DNA from: Terrimonas ginsenosidimutans
GTDB taxonomy: Bacteria; Bacteroidota; Bacteroidia; Chitinophagales; Chitinophagaceae
Direction: 5' to 3'
Assembly: GCF_022012415.1 (NCBI RefSeq)
Contig: NZ_JAKLTR010000013.1
Location: forward strand, 175,469 to 239,468
Length of the DNA: 64,000 nt
Shown here: positions 18,474-26,852 of the stretch, piece after piece
Numbering within the stretch: position 1 is the stretch's first letter
Layout: each line of letters begins with the position of its first letter
Translations under genes and position numbers: made by a program
Notes under the pieces: generated by a model
Told to the model about the DNA's origin: nothing
What the model saw: only the letters and a program-made list of their open reading frames with translations
Database searches by the model: none

Positions 18474-19478
18474 TCATCTCAATTTATTTGAAGAGACGCC
18501 CTCCCTGGTGATGATCACAGGTTTGATCAATCCTTTTTCATCAAAGTCCATTATTTCTATACAAGTTTCCCTTGAGTTGCCGTCTTTTTCTGTCAATGGC
18601 CGGCGATGGTAGATGATGTACCATTTATCTTTCTTTTCATCATGGATCACGGAATTATGCCCTGCACCATTAGCGATCGAGAAATCCTGCTGCAGTATGG
18701 TGCCAACGCGCTCAAAGGGCCCAAATGGAGAATCTGCAATGGCATAAGCCACACTGTAATCGGGGCCGGTCCAGCCACCTTCCGACCACATGAAATAATA
18801 TTTGCCATTACGGATAAACATAAATGGTCCTTCAACATATCCTTTGGGAGTGATCTCTTTGAATATTGTTCCGTCTTCAAAAGGAACAAAGCCGGTGAAA
18901 TCGTTGTTTAGTTTCGCCACATTACAATGTCTCCATCCTCCATAGAAGAGATAGTATTGTCCGTCTTTATCTTTGAATGCAAATTGATCGATCGGTTGGG
19001 CTCCATTGTGAAACTTATCGATCAACGGTTTTCCCAGATGATCTTTAAAGGGGCCTTCGGGTTTATCCGCAACTGCCACGCCGATACCGCCTTTTGCTGA
19101 ATCATGCTGGATATCGTTTGCACCAAAGAACAGGAAATACTTTTTATCTTTTTTTACAATGGATGGAGCCCACATCGCCCGCCAGGCCCACTTGATAGAA
19201 GCGGTGTCAACAATGCGGGGATGCTTTTTCCATGTAACAAGGTCTGTAGAAGAAAAAGCATCCAGGAACACCTGCTTGTTATAAGGCGCCGAATACGTAG
19301 GATAGATCCAGTAGGTTTTGTCAAAGATCACACCTTCGGGATCCGCATACCAGCCAGGAAATAAGGGGTTGCCGGACCGTGTGGCCGGGGTCTTTTGACC
19401 AGATGCATAAATATTACAAAAAACCACCAGTATAATAAGGCTGGCTTGCTTAGCTTTGAGAATCATATTCTTTTTCAT
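18474..19478 (-). CDS. Exported glycoside hydrolase family 43-like protein
   Basis: Five-bladed propeller GH43-type enzyme, probably acting on arabinose- or xylose-containing polysaccharide in the periplasm or outside the cell. The start chosen is ATG at 19478, giving MKKNMILKAKQASLIILVVF, a signal peptide ending near ASGQ; the ORF extends 27 codons further up but those residues look untranslated. Expected catalytic residues are visible: base Asp46 (GWYADPEG), pKa-modulating Asp164 (PIDQF) and acid Glu216 (GYVEGPF). The length is 334 aa. No other polysaccharide-utilisation gene (SusC/SusD) lies nearby, so the substrate is open. Confidence 0.85.
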   Translation of the reverse strand: MKKNMILKAKQASLIILVVFCNIYASGQKTPATRSGNPLFPGWYADPEGVIFDKTYWIYPTYSAPYNKQVFLDAFSSTDLVTWKKHPRIVDTASIKWAWRAMWAPSIVKKDKKYFLFFGANDIQHDSAKGGIGVAVADKPEGPFKDHLGKPLIDKFHNGAQPIDQFAFKDKDGQYYLFYGGWRHCNVAKLNNDFTGFVPFEDGTIFKEITPKGYVEGPFMFIRNGKYYFMWSEGGWTGPDYSVAYAIADSPFGPFERVGTILQQDFSIANGAGHNSVIHDEKKDKWYIIYHRRPLTEKDGNSRETCIEIMDFDEKGLIKPVIITREGVSSNKLR

Positions 19479-19634
19479 GTGAAGAACGGTTTGTACGTGC
19501 TGACTAAAATACGCATTTCTCCGGATGTCAACTGATCCCTGTATCTTAGAATTGACCACCGGGATAGGCCTCGTTGTAGCACGGCATTTGTGTTGAAATC
19601 ATTATCAACTCCATCAAAAACTTAAAGACGGGTT

Positions 19635-20558
19635 ATGGCAACGATTCTTATCACGGGAGGGACCGGGCTGATCGGCAAAGCACTCTCTGCATCATTGGTG
19701 AAAAACGGCTACGATGTGATCATTTTAACAAGAGATCCATCGGCTCACAAGCCCGAAGAAAAGATCCGTTACGCTCATTGGAACCTGGATAAACAACAAA
19801 TTGACCAGGCAGCGCTGGCTGCCGCGGATCACATCGTTCATCTTGCCGGCGCTGGAGTTGCCGATAAAAGATGGACCGAAAGCAGGAAAAAAGAGATTGT
19901 CGATAGCCGGGTGAAAAGCGGGCAACTGCTCGTTAAGGTATTGAAGGAAAATAAAAACAATGTGCAATCGGTGATCAGCTCCTCAGCGATCGGATGGTAT
20001 GGCCCGGATCCTTTAATACCCAACCCCCGCCCATTCATCGAAGAAGATAAACCAGACACTGGCTTTCTTGGCGAAACCTGTTTAAAATGGGAAGAAAGCG
20101 TGACACCGTTGAAGCAACTTGGCAAACGACTGGTGATACTTCGCACCGGGATCGTATTGAGCAAGGAAGGAGGTGCGCTCAAAGAATTCAGAAAGCCGGT
20201 AAAGTTTGGCGTAGCCGCAATACTCGGCAGCGGAAAACAAATGATCAGCTGGATACATATTGAAGATCTTGTCCGGCTCTACATACGATTTATTGAGCAT
20301 GCAAGTCTTGAGGGGATCTACAATGCAGTGGCTCCGAAACCTGTATCAAATAGTGAGCTTGTTACAAAGCTCGCTAAAGAGCTTAAAGGGAGCTTTTATG
20401 TGCCGATGCATGTACCTGCATTTGTACTCAAGATGGCATTGGGAGAAATGAGTATTGAAGTATTAAAAAGTGCGACAGTGAGCTGCGTAAAAGTTCATCT
20501 AACTGATTTCACCTATCAGTATCCGACAATAGACGCCGCATTGCCTTCTTTGAAATAA
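19635..20558 (+). CDS. TIGR01777-family NAD(P)-dependent epimerase-like protein
   Basis: Extended short-chain dehydrogenase fold. The dinucleotide motif ITGGTGLIGK is at residues 6-15, and the family block SSSAIGWYGP follows near residues 117-126. The C-terminal 50 residues match the DUF1731 region that ends these proteins (YfcH type, also called SDR39U1). The length, 307 aa, is normal. The substrate is unknown. It is the only plus-strand gene in this stretch and is convergent with the M16 operon across a shared terminator. Confidence 0.88.
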   Translation: MATILITGGTGLIGKALSASLVKNGYDVIILTRDPSAHKPEEKIRYAHWNLDKQQIDQAALAAADHIVHLAGAGVADKRWTESRKKEIVDSRVKSGQLLVKVLKENKNNVQSVISSSAIGWYGPDPLIPNPRPFIEEDKPDTGFLGETCLKWEESVTPLKQLGKRLVILRTGIVLSKEGGALKEFRKPVKFGVAAILGSGKQMISWIHIEDLVRLYIRFIEHASLEGIYNAVAPKPVSNSELVTKLAKELKGSFYVPMHVPAFVLKMALGEMSIEVLKSATVSCVKVHLTDFTYQYPTIDAALPSLK

Positions 20559-20602
20559 GCCGGCTTAGAGGCCCCGCTGACCTGAACTCATACAAAAAGC
20601 AG

Positions 20603-20646
20603 AAACGCAGATAATACTCTGATAATTGAGTAATATCTGCGTTTTT
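20603..20646. terminator. Bidirectional terminator between convergent genes
   Basis: A 17-bp stem (20603-20619 with 20628-20644, one mismatch, AAACGCAGAT type) with an 8-nt loop has A-runs on the left and T-runs on the right. It lies between the plus-strand epimerase gene and the minus-strand M16 gene and fits termination of both. Confidence 0.8.
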
Positions 20647-20693
20647 GCTGAACAACCGGGTAGATCATCGGTAGACCTACACCTGTTTATAAT

Positions 20694-22034
20694 TTAGAAA
20701 GCTTTCTTCTCCGCAGGCATCGCCGGTGTTTCTTTCTGCGTATACATCGTCGCAGTCACTTTTTTAGGATCACCCTGGTATACCCACGTGATATTGTTCA
20801 TGTACTTATTGAATGCTGCGTTCAGCTGTTGCAAGGTTACTTTGTCAACAGCTTCTTTGATCGTGATAGATCTTTTCCAGTCGCCATGTAAAACTTCGTT
20901 TGCCGCCATCGATGAAGCTTGCGCTTCGTTGGTCTCATTACGGTAGTAAATGCCGGTGAGGAAGCCTGTTTTTTCATTTTTTAATTCATCGGCAGTAAAG
21001 CCATCTTTTTTGATCTTGTCGATCAGGCCGCGTGCGACAGCAATATATTTGTCGGGCTCCGTGGTCGTAACAGAAAGAGAGGCATACGATGTGTTACCGC
21101 CATTGAACCAGGCCTGCGGTGCATAAGACAACCCATGCTTGCTGCGCACTTCAAGGAAGTGCTTGCTTGCAAAGATACTCATCGCAAGTGAAAAGGCGGT
21201 ATAGTCCGGAGTGCCCGGCAGCGGACCGCTGGCAATACCTCTTACATAGTTTGTTGCATTCGCTCTTTCTTCTGCTTTGAAAGTATTTGCTGCCGGGGTA
21301 TAGTTTTTCTTCTGACCTGCAAATGCCGCACCAGCAGGAACTTTTGCCAGCAATTCTTTTACTTTGGCTTCGATAGAAGCTTTATCCAGATCGGCAACAA
21401 CAATGATCACGATACGTGATTTCGTAAAGGTGGATTCCCAGTATTTCTTTGTTTCAGCCTGTGTAAGTGCAGTGATCGTTGCAACTGTTCCTCTTGGCTC
21501 TTTTGCATAGCTGGTACCGGCAAAAGCTGTTTGCTTTGCAAGTTTATTGATCGCATTATCCGGGCTCGATTCGGTTGAACGGATATTGTTGATCGCATCC
21601 TGCTTTATACGCTCAAACTCTTTTGCATCAAACTTTGGAACAGTTAATGCATCTACATAGAGCGGCCATACCGCGTCGAGATCACTCTTGATGCAATTAA
21701 GATTGAAGGAACCATAATCCATGCTTGAGCCACCACTTACATAAGCACTTACTTTATCGAGTTTATCTTTAAAGCTGTTCTTATCGTCTTTCAACGTGCC
21801 GCACTCTGTAAGAGCGGTAAGTGCCAGATTTTCTATACCCGCCTTGTCTGCAGGATAGTTTTGTACACCGCCTTTGACCACGGTCTGAATTACCACGATG
21901 TCATTGCCGCTTGGCTGTACGATCACTTTTACGCCATTGACCATCATGTCATAAGGCTTAGCCTGCTGTGCTGAAGCTGCAAATGGTGCAACCATCGCCA
22001 GCAGGACGTATGTATATTGAAGTATCTTTTTCAT
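20694..22034 (-). CDS. M16 peptidase-like protein, non-catalytic partner
   Basis: Exported M16B-type protein (signal peptide MKKILQYTYVLLAMVAPFAASA). The zinc motif HxxEH is absent: the aligned segment near residues 66-79 reads GIENLALTALTECG. The C-terminal half keeps RSKHGLSY, resembling the Arg/Tyr pair that binds substrate in the second half of M16 enzymes. Heterodimeric M16B systems consist of one zinc-bearing and one such inactive subunit, and the zinc-bearing partner is encoded 33 bp upstream on the same strand. The length is 446 aa. I infer a periplasmic peptide-degrading heterodimer. Confidence 0.88.
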   Translation of the reverse strand: MKKILQYTYVLLAMVAPFAASAQQAKPYDMMVNGVKVIVQPSGNDIVVIQTVVKGGVQNYPADKAGIENLALTALTECGTLKDDKNSFKDKLDKVSAYVSGGSSMDYGSFNLNCIKSDLDAVWPLYVDALTVPKFDAKEFERIKQDAINNIRSTESSPDNAINKLAKQTAFAGTSYAKEPRGTVATITALTQAETKKYWESTFTKSRIVIIVVADLDKASIEAKVKELLAKVPAGAAFAGQKKNYTPAANTFKAEERANATNYVRGIASGPLPGTPDYTAFSLAMSIFASKHFLEVRSKHGLSYAPQAWFNGGNTSYASLSVTTTEPDKYIAVARGLIDKIKKDGFTADELKNEKTGFLTGIYYRNETNEAQASSMAANEVLHGDWKRSITIKEAVDKVTLQQLNAAFNKYMNNITWVYQGDPKKVTATMYTQKETPAMPAEKKAF

Positions 22035-22067
22035 CCGAATAATTTTAATTTAAGCTGGAATTGAAAG

Positions 22068-23429
22068 TTAGTTTTTGAAGAATTCTGCCGGCTTCAGTTG
22101 CTTGTTCATGTCTTCATTGATGATCATTCCTGCTACAAATGGTTTGCCGATCATATATTTTTTCAGATAGGTCTGAATGTCTGCACGGGAAATATTGTTC
22201 AATGCCTTGATATAATCGGTATAATAGTCAAACGATGCACTGCACCACCAGAATGTAAGAGAACTTGCAAGCGCTGATGGCTTTTCTTTACCCCGGATAA
22301 AATTACGGCGAAGAATATCTTTCGCTGTTTGCAGTTGCTCATCGCTGAAGTAATTATCGTCTGCAAAATGAGTTATCTGGCTATTTACTTCAGCACTGAA
22401 TTCTTTCAGGTTGCCGGGGTTTGGCACTGCAAAAATAGAGATAGGGCCTACATGCGATGCTGTCTGATACGAAATGCCGGCATAGCTGGCGATGCCTTTA
22501 TCAACAAGCGCCTGTTGCCATTTTGATGAGTTCAATCCCATGATCGTCGAGAATACATCCGCGGCAAGTGTACCGATTGAATCATTTCTGGTATCAGGTC
22601 CCTGCCACATGTACATAACGTAAGGAGTTTGCGCAATAGGAGATTCCTTGATCACGTATTCTGTTTTTTCGATCGGTTTGAATTCAGGGATAGGATATTT
22701 CTCATGCGGATTGAAACCACTGTTTTTCCAATCGCCAAAGATGGCTTTTGCTTTCGCAAATACATCTTTGGGATTTACGTCACCGGCAATTACAAGGAGG
22801 GAATTGTTTGGGTGATAGTATTTATCCTTAATGATCATCATTTTCTCAGGTGTAGCCGTGTTGATCACATCATGATCGCCGATCGGATTTTTTCTGGTGA
22901 AAAGATCCCCCCAGACTTTCTTGCCTACACTGTATCCAAGCTGGAATCCGGGATCGCTTTCGGCCCGTTGGAATTCACCATCCACCACCGGTCTTTCCTT
23001 TTGCATGTCTTCCGTACGATAGATCGGAAAACGGATCGCAGCGTTCATGAATTTCAAACCCGCGGTAAGGCTGTCCTTGTCAAACGTAAAAAAGTAGTTT
23101 ACGCGCTCATCACTGGTGGTACCATTCCAGATCATTCCCAGTTCTTCGGTCCGTTTGATGAATTTCTCCTGGTCGGGATAGTCTTTATTAGCTTTAAAGA
23201 ACATGTGTTCGAAGAGGTGGGAAAGCCCGCTGTATTCAGGGCCTTCTGTATAGGCGCCGTTCTTCACTGCGATCTCGATCGTCGCAAGTGGTACTTTGTG
23301 GTTCTCGATCACTACTACTTCCAGTCCATTCTCAAGCTTCTGCCAGTGATAGTTATCAGGCAGTCTTGGCTGGGCGAATGCAGTTACGCTGGTAGCCAGC
23401 ATAGCTGCCACAAATAATTGCTTATTCAT
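22068..23429 (-). CDS. M16 family zinc metallopeptidase, catalytic subunit
   Basis: Exported M16B peptidase. The ATG at 23429 gives the signal peptide MNKQLFVAAMLATSVTAFAQ; the ORF reads 64 codons further up but without any signal-like start. The inverted zinc motif HLFEH (His71, Glu74, His75) and the third ligand Glu152 (VVDGEFQRA) are 76 residues apart, exactly the M16 pattern HxxEH-x76-E. The length is 453 aa. It is first in a two-gene operon with the non-catalytic partner; together they probably degrade peptides in the cell envelope. Confidence 0.92.
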   Translation of the reverse strand: MNKQLFVAAMLATSVTAFAQPRLPDNYHWQKLENGLEVVVIENHKVPLATIEIAVKNGAYTEGPEYSGLSHLFEHMFFKANKDYPDQEKFIKRTEELGMIWNGTTSDERVNYFFTFDKDSLTAGLKFMNAAIRFPIYRTEDMQKERPVVDGEFQRAESDPGFQLGYSVGKKVWGDLFTRKNPIGDHDVINTATPEKMMIIKDKYYHPNNSLLVIAGDVNPKDVFAKAKAIFGDWKNSGFNPHEKYPIPEFKPIEKTEYVIKESPIAQTPYVMYMWQGPDTRNDSIGTLAADVFSTIMGLNSSKWQQALVDKGIASYAGISYQTASHVGPISIFAVPNPGNLKEFSAEVNSQITHFADDNYFSDEQLQTAKDILRRNFIRGKEKPSALASSLTFWWCSASFDYYTDYIKALNNISRADIQTYLKKYMIGKPFVAGMIINEDMNKQLKPAEFFKN

Positions 23430-23571
23430 AGAAAAAATTTGAACCTGCTCTTCAGGTTTAGTTATGGGATAATCGGGAAGGTACTGAAGTTGAATACAGC
23501 CCACCCTTAGAAAATGATGAAAATATAATAACGGCTTTAATGGATGATACCCGGCTTTTTTACGGGATACT

Positions 23572-24228
23572 TTATCGCAGCGTAGCATGGTCGGGATGCC
23601 AGATACTGGAGAATTCTCCAACCCTGGCCTGGTTGTTTTTCCAGTTGAGGCGGTGCAGCTTTATCAGCCGGATATCATTTTCGGTCACCTCCCGGTTACG
23701 CGGGTTCATGGTGCCTCCATTGGTATTATCTCCCGCTCTGGCAGCCGGATTGTATTGGTAAGCGGCATCAACAATAGATCCCCGGGGATACATTATTCCG
23801 GGTTTTCCCTGGCCCCGTATATCAAGAAGAGTAGGGTGATCCAGTCCGATCGTATGGCCATATTCATGCGCGGCCGTGGTTGAGCCATCCTGCAGATTGT
23901 CTCTTTTGAAATAACCCGTGTTGCAGTTCAATCCATCGACGAAAGAAATATTGCCTATGGCAAACTCTTCAATCCGGAAGTAGTTGTTAAGAGGATCGGT
24001 ATTTTCAAAAATTTCTTCAGGAATTAGATCCGGGTGGTAAGATGCCGAGATCCGGAAGATGACACGATAGTTCGTGTTCTTTACACGCACCGTAGCGTTG
24101 GGTGCATTCCACATGTCTTCGATCTCTTTGCGGATCGAGGCCGTAATCGCCTCATCTGCCGCATTACCATACGTGATGATGTTTGAATGGATGATCAGCT
24201 CCGTATGTACCAACTCTGCCTGCCCCAT
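23572..24228 (-). CDS. Metzincin-type zinc metalloprotease without a signal peptide
   Basis: A 218-aa protein with the full metzincin motif HEYGHTIGLDH (His121, Glu122, His125, His131) and a downstream Met-turn (GIMYP, Met146), resembling M10-type matrixins. The N-terminus MGQAELVHTELIIHSN is hydrophilic, with no signal peptide, lipobox or prodomain cysteine switch, so as annotated it would be cytosolic, which is odd for this class. The region upstream of the ATG at 24228 contains no hydrophobic in-frame extension that I can see. It lies upstream of the M16 operon on the same strand (142-bp gap). Substrate unknown. Confidence 0.8.
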   Translation of the reverse strand: MGQAELVHTELIIHSNIITYGNAADEAITASIRKEIEDMWNAPNATVRVKNTNYRVIFRISASYHPDLIPEEIFENTDPLNNYFRIEEFAIGNISFVDGLNCNTGYFKRDNLQDGSTTAAHEYGHTIGLDHPTLLDIRGQGKPGIMYPRGSIVDAAYQYNPAARAGDNTNGGTMNPRNREVTENDIRLIKLHRLNWKNNQARVGEFSSIWHPDHATLR

Positions 24229-24302
24229 GATCTTGCTTTAACGGGATATGTGACCTTATTGATGCAATTACTGATAAGCGGAAACTTCGAACTCTTCCGA
24301 TG

Positions 24303-24340
24303 CTAACCGTCCTTACCCGTTAAATGGTAAGGACGGTTAG
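24303..24340 (-). terminator. Perfect 15-bp stem-loop after fadN
   Basis: Arms CTAACCGTCCTTACC (24303-24317) and GGTAAGGACGGTTAG (24326-24340) pair perfectly with an 8-nt loop, 22 bp beyond the minus-strand fadN stop. The T-tract is poor on both strands, so it may terminate inefficiently or protect the 3' end. Confidence 0.65.
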
Positions 24341-24361
24341 AATAATTCTATACTGATCGTA

Positions 24362-26740
24362 TTAATTTCTCACAGGCTTGCCACTCTTTAGTACACTCTG
24401 TATTCTCTCCAGCGTTTTCTTCTCACCACATAGAGAAAGGAATGCTTCTCTTTCCAGGTCGAGCAGATATTGTTCTGTAACCAATGTTGGCTCACTCAGA
24501 TCTCCTCCGCACATCACATAAGCAAGCTTCTTCGCAACAAGCGAGTCATGATCTGTAGCATAGTTGGCACGCCACATTCCGTTGATACCGGCATACAATG
24601 CGCCAAGAGCGGAGCGTCCCAGCACTTTTACATCCTTACGCTGAACAGGAGCTGTATAGCCGCTATCGTATATTTCTATCACCGATTTTTTCGCTTCAAA
24701 GATCCGTCTTCCCTGGTTTACCACCACTTCATCAAGCCCTTTACGGTATACGCCAATGTTGAATCCTTCAGCAGCAGACGTTGCTACTTTCGCCGTCGCA
24801 ATCGTCAGGAAGCGATTCTTCAATGTGATCGTTTCGGGCTCGTCTTCATGCATTTCATCGGAAGCGCGCAATACAAATTCTTTCGTTCCGCCACCGCCTG
24901 GGATCAGTCCAACGCCAAGCTCAACAAGACCTGTATAAGTTTCCGCAGCCGGACAAACCTTGTCTGCATGAAGGCTCAGCTCGCATGCCCCACCCAATGC
25001 CAGGCCATGTGGTGCAACCACAACGGGTATTGCTGAATAACGTGCGCGCATCATCGTGTTCTGGAAAAGACGGATGGCCATATCCAACTCGTCATATTCC
25101 TGTTCTATTGCCAGCATAAAGATCATACCCACGTTTGCACCAGCAGAAAAGTTCGGGCCTTCATTCCCGATCACAAGCCCTTTTGCAGACTTCTCTGCTT
25201 TTTCGATCGCCGTCTGGATACCGGAAAGCACATCTCCTCCAATGCTTCCCATCTTGGTGGCCCATTGTAAACCGAGCACATCATCGCCAAGATCATACAA
25301 CTTACAGCTTGCATTCTTCCAAACGATCTTATCCTGGAAGTTGCTCATGATAATGAACGACTCTCCGCCCGGAATAGCCTTGTATGTTTTCGATGCGGGA
25401 TCGTAACTTAGCTTCCTTCCATTCTCTATTTTAAAGAAAGATTTATTTCCGGCAGCGAGCATCTCCTCCACCCATTTTGCTGGTTGATAGCCCGCATCTT
25501 TCATCCCTTTCACTGTCTTCTCAACACCCAGTACATCCCAGCTTTCAAATGCGCCGATCTCCCAGCCAAAGCCCGCCATCATCGCATCATCCACGCGGTA
25601 AAGCTCGTCACTGATCTCAGGAATGCGGTGAGAGATATAAGCAAAAAGTCCGTAATGGAAATGGCGGTAGAACTCGCCCGCTTTATCCGGACTGCCAACC
25701 AGCATCTTCAACCGTTGCTGAAGATCATCCACTGGTTTCGCAGCTTCCAGTGAAGCAAACTTCGATTTCGCTCTTGGCTTATATTCAAATGTTTTCAGAT
25801 CCAGCGTGTAGATCTCCTTTTCTCCTTTCTCTCCTTTGCGTTTGGAGAAAAATCCCTGACCTGTTTTATCTCCAAGCCAATTGTTCTCCACCATTTTATT
25901 TAACCATGCAGGGATCACAAATGACTCTTTTGCTTCATCATCAGGACAATTATCATGTACGCCTTTTGCCACTTTCACCAATGTGTCTATACCCACAACA
26001 TCAGCCGTCCGGAATGTAGCGGATTTGGGGCGTCCAATAACCGGCCCGGTCAGTGAATCCACTTCATCGATCGTCAGGCCCAGTTTATCTACCAATCCAA
26101 AAATGGCCATGATGCCATAGACCCCGATCCTGTTTGCAATGAATGCAGGTGTGTCCTTACAAAGCACGGTGGTTTTACCCAGGATCAGATCACCATAATG
26201 CATCAGGAAATCGATCACATCCTGGTCTGTATGTGGCGTGGGGATGATCTCCAGCAAACGCAGATAACGCGGTGGATTAAAGAAGTGTGTACCACAGAAA
26301 TGTTTTTTAAAATCATCGCTGCGTCCTTCGGCCATCAGGTGGATCGGTATGCCGGAAGTGTTGGAGGTGACCAATGTTCCCTGCTTACGGAACTGTTCTA
26401 CTTTATCATAGATCAGTTTCTTAATGTCCAGCCGTTCAACCACCACCTCAATGATCCAGTCGCATGAAGCAATATCCTTCATGTTATCGTCGAAGTTTCC
26501 GGTGGTTATTTTCTTTACCACATCTTTATGGTAAACAGGAGAAGGATTGCTTTTGATCGCAGCCGTCAATGCATCATTGACAAGCTTATTTCTTTCAGCA
26601 GGCTTTGTGCTTTCTGCCGCTTCTTTCGGAATCATGTCAAGTAATATGACCTGAATGCCTACACCTGCAAAATGGCAGGCGATTCTTGAACCCATTACTC
26701 CACTACCCAATACAGCCACTTTCTTGATAATCCTGTTCAT
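24362..26740 (-). CDS. fadN: 3-hydroxyacyl-CoA dehydrogenase / enoyl-CoA hydratase, FadN type
   Basis: Bifunctional fatty-acid beta-oxidation enzyme with the dehydrogenase first. The NAD-binding motif VAVLGSGVMGSRIA is at residues 8-21, the HAD segment GTHFFNPPRYL near 147, a second HAD domain at about 200-420, and a crotonase domain from about 470 (NEGPNFSAGAN, then GLALGGACELSLHAD and GLIPGGGG). This order, and the 792-aa length, match Bacillus FadN rather than FadB, where the hydratase comes first. The partner thiolase and acyl-CoA dehydrogenase, which adjoin fadN in Bacillus, are not in this window. Confidence 0.92.
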   Translation of the reverse strand: MNRIIKKVAVLGSGVMGSRIACHFAGVGIQVILLDMIPKEAAESTKPAERNKLVNDALTAAIKSNPSPVYHKDVVKKITTGNFDDNMKDIASCDWIIEVVVERLDIKKLIYDKVEQFRKQGTLVTSNTSGIPIHLMAEGRSDDFKKHFCGTHFFNPPRYLRLLEIIPTPHTDQDVIDFLMHYGDLILGKTTVLCKDTPAFIANRIGVYGIMAIFGLVDKLGLTIDEVDSLTGPVIGRPKSATFRTADVVGIDTLVKVAKGVHDNCPDDEAKESFVIPAWLNKMVENNWLGDKTGQGFFSKRKGEKGEKEIYTLDLKTFEYKPRAKSKFASLEAAKPVDDLQQRLKMLVGSPDKAGEFYRHFHYGLFAYISHRIPEISDELYRVDDAMMAGFGWEIGAFESWDVLGVEKTVKGMKDAGYQPAKWVEEMLAAGNKSFFKIENGRKLSYDPASKTYKAIPGGESFIIMSNFQDKIVWKNASCKLYDLGDDVLGLQWATKMGSIGGDVLSGIQTAIEKAEKSAKGLVIGNEGPNFSAGANVGMIFMLAIEQEYDELDMAIRLFQNTMMRARYSAIPVVVAPHGLALGGACELSLHADKVCPAAETYTGLVELGVGLIPGGGGTKEFVLRASDEMHEDEPETITLKNRFLTIATAKVATSAAEGFNIGVYRKGLDEVVVNQGRRIFEAKKSVIEIYDSGYTAPVQRKDVKVLGRSALGALYAGINGMWRANYATDHDSLVAKKLAYVMCGGDLSEPTLVTEQYLLDLEREAFLSLCGEKKTLERIQSVLKSGKPVRN

Positions 26741-26852
26741 ATAGCGTAGATTAAAATTAGTTAGCTAAACAACTATTTTATAGTTCGAAGATAAATCTTT
26801 TTTTGTTCCGATACCAGCGGTATTTAATTATAATTGGAAGCTGTTCTGGAAG

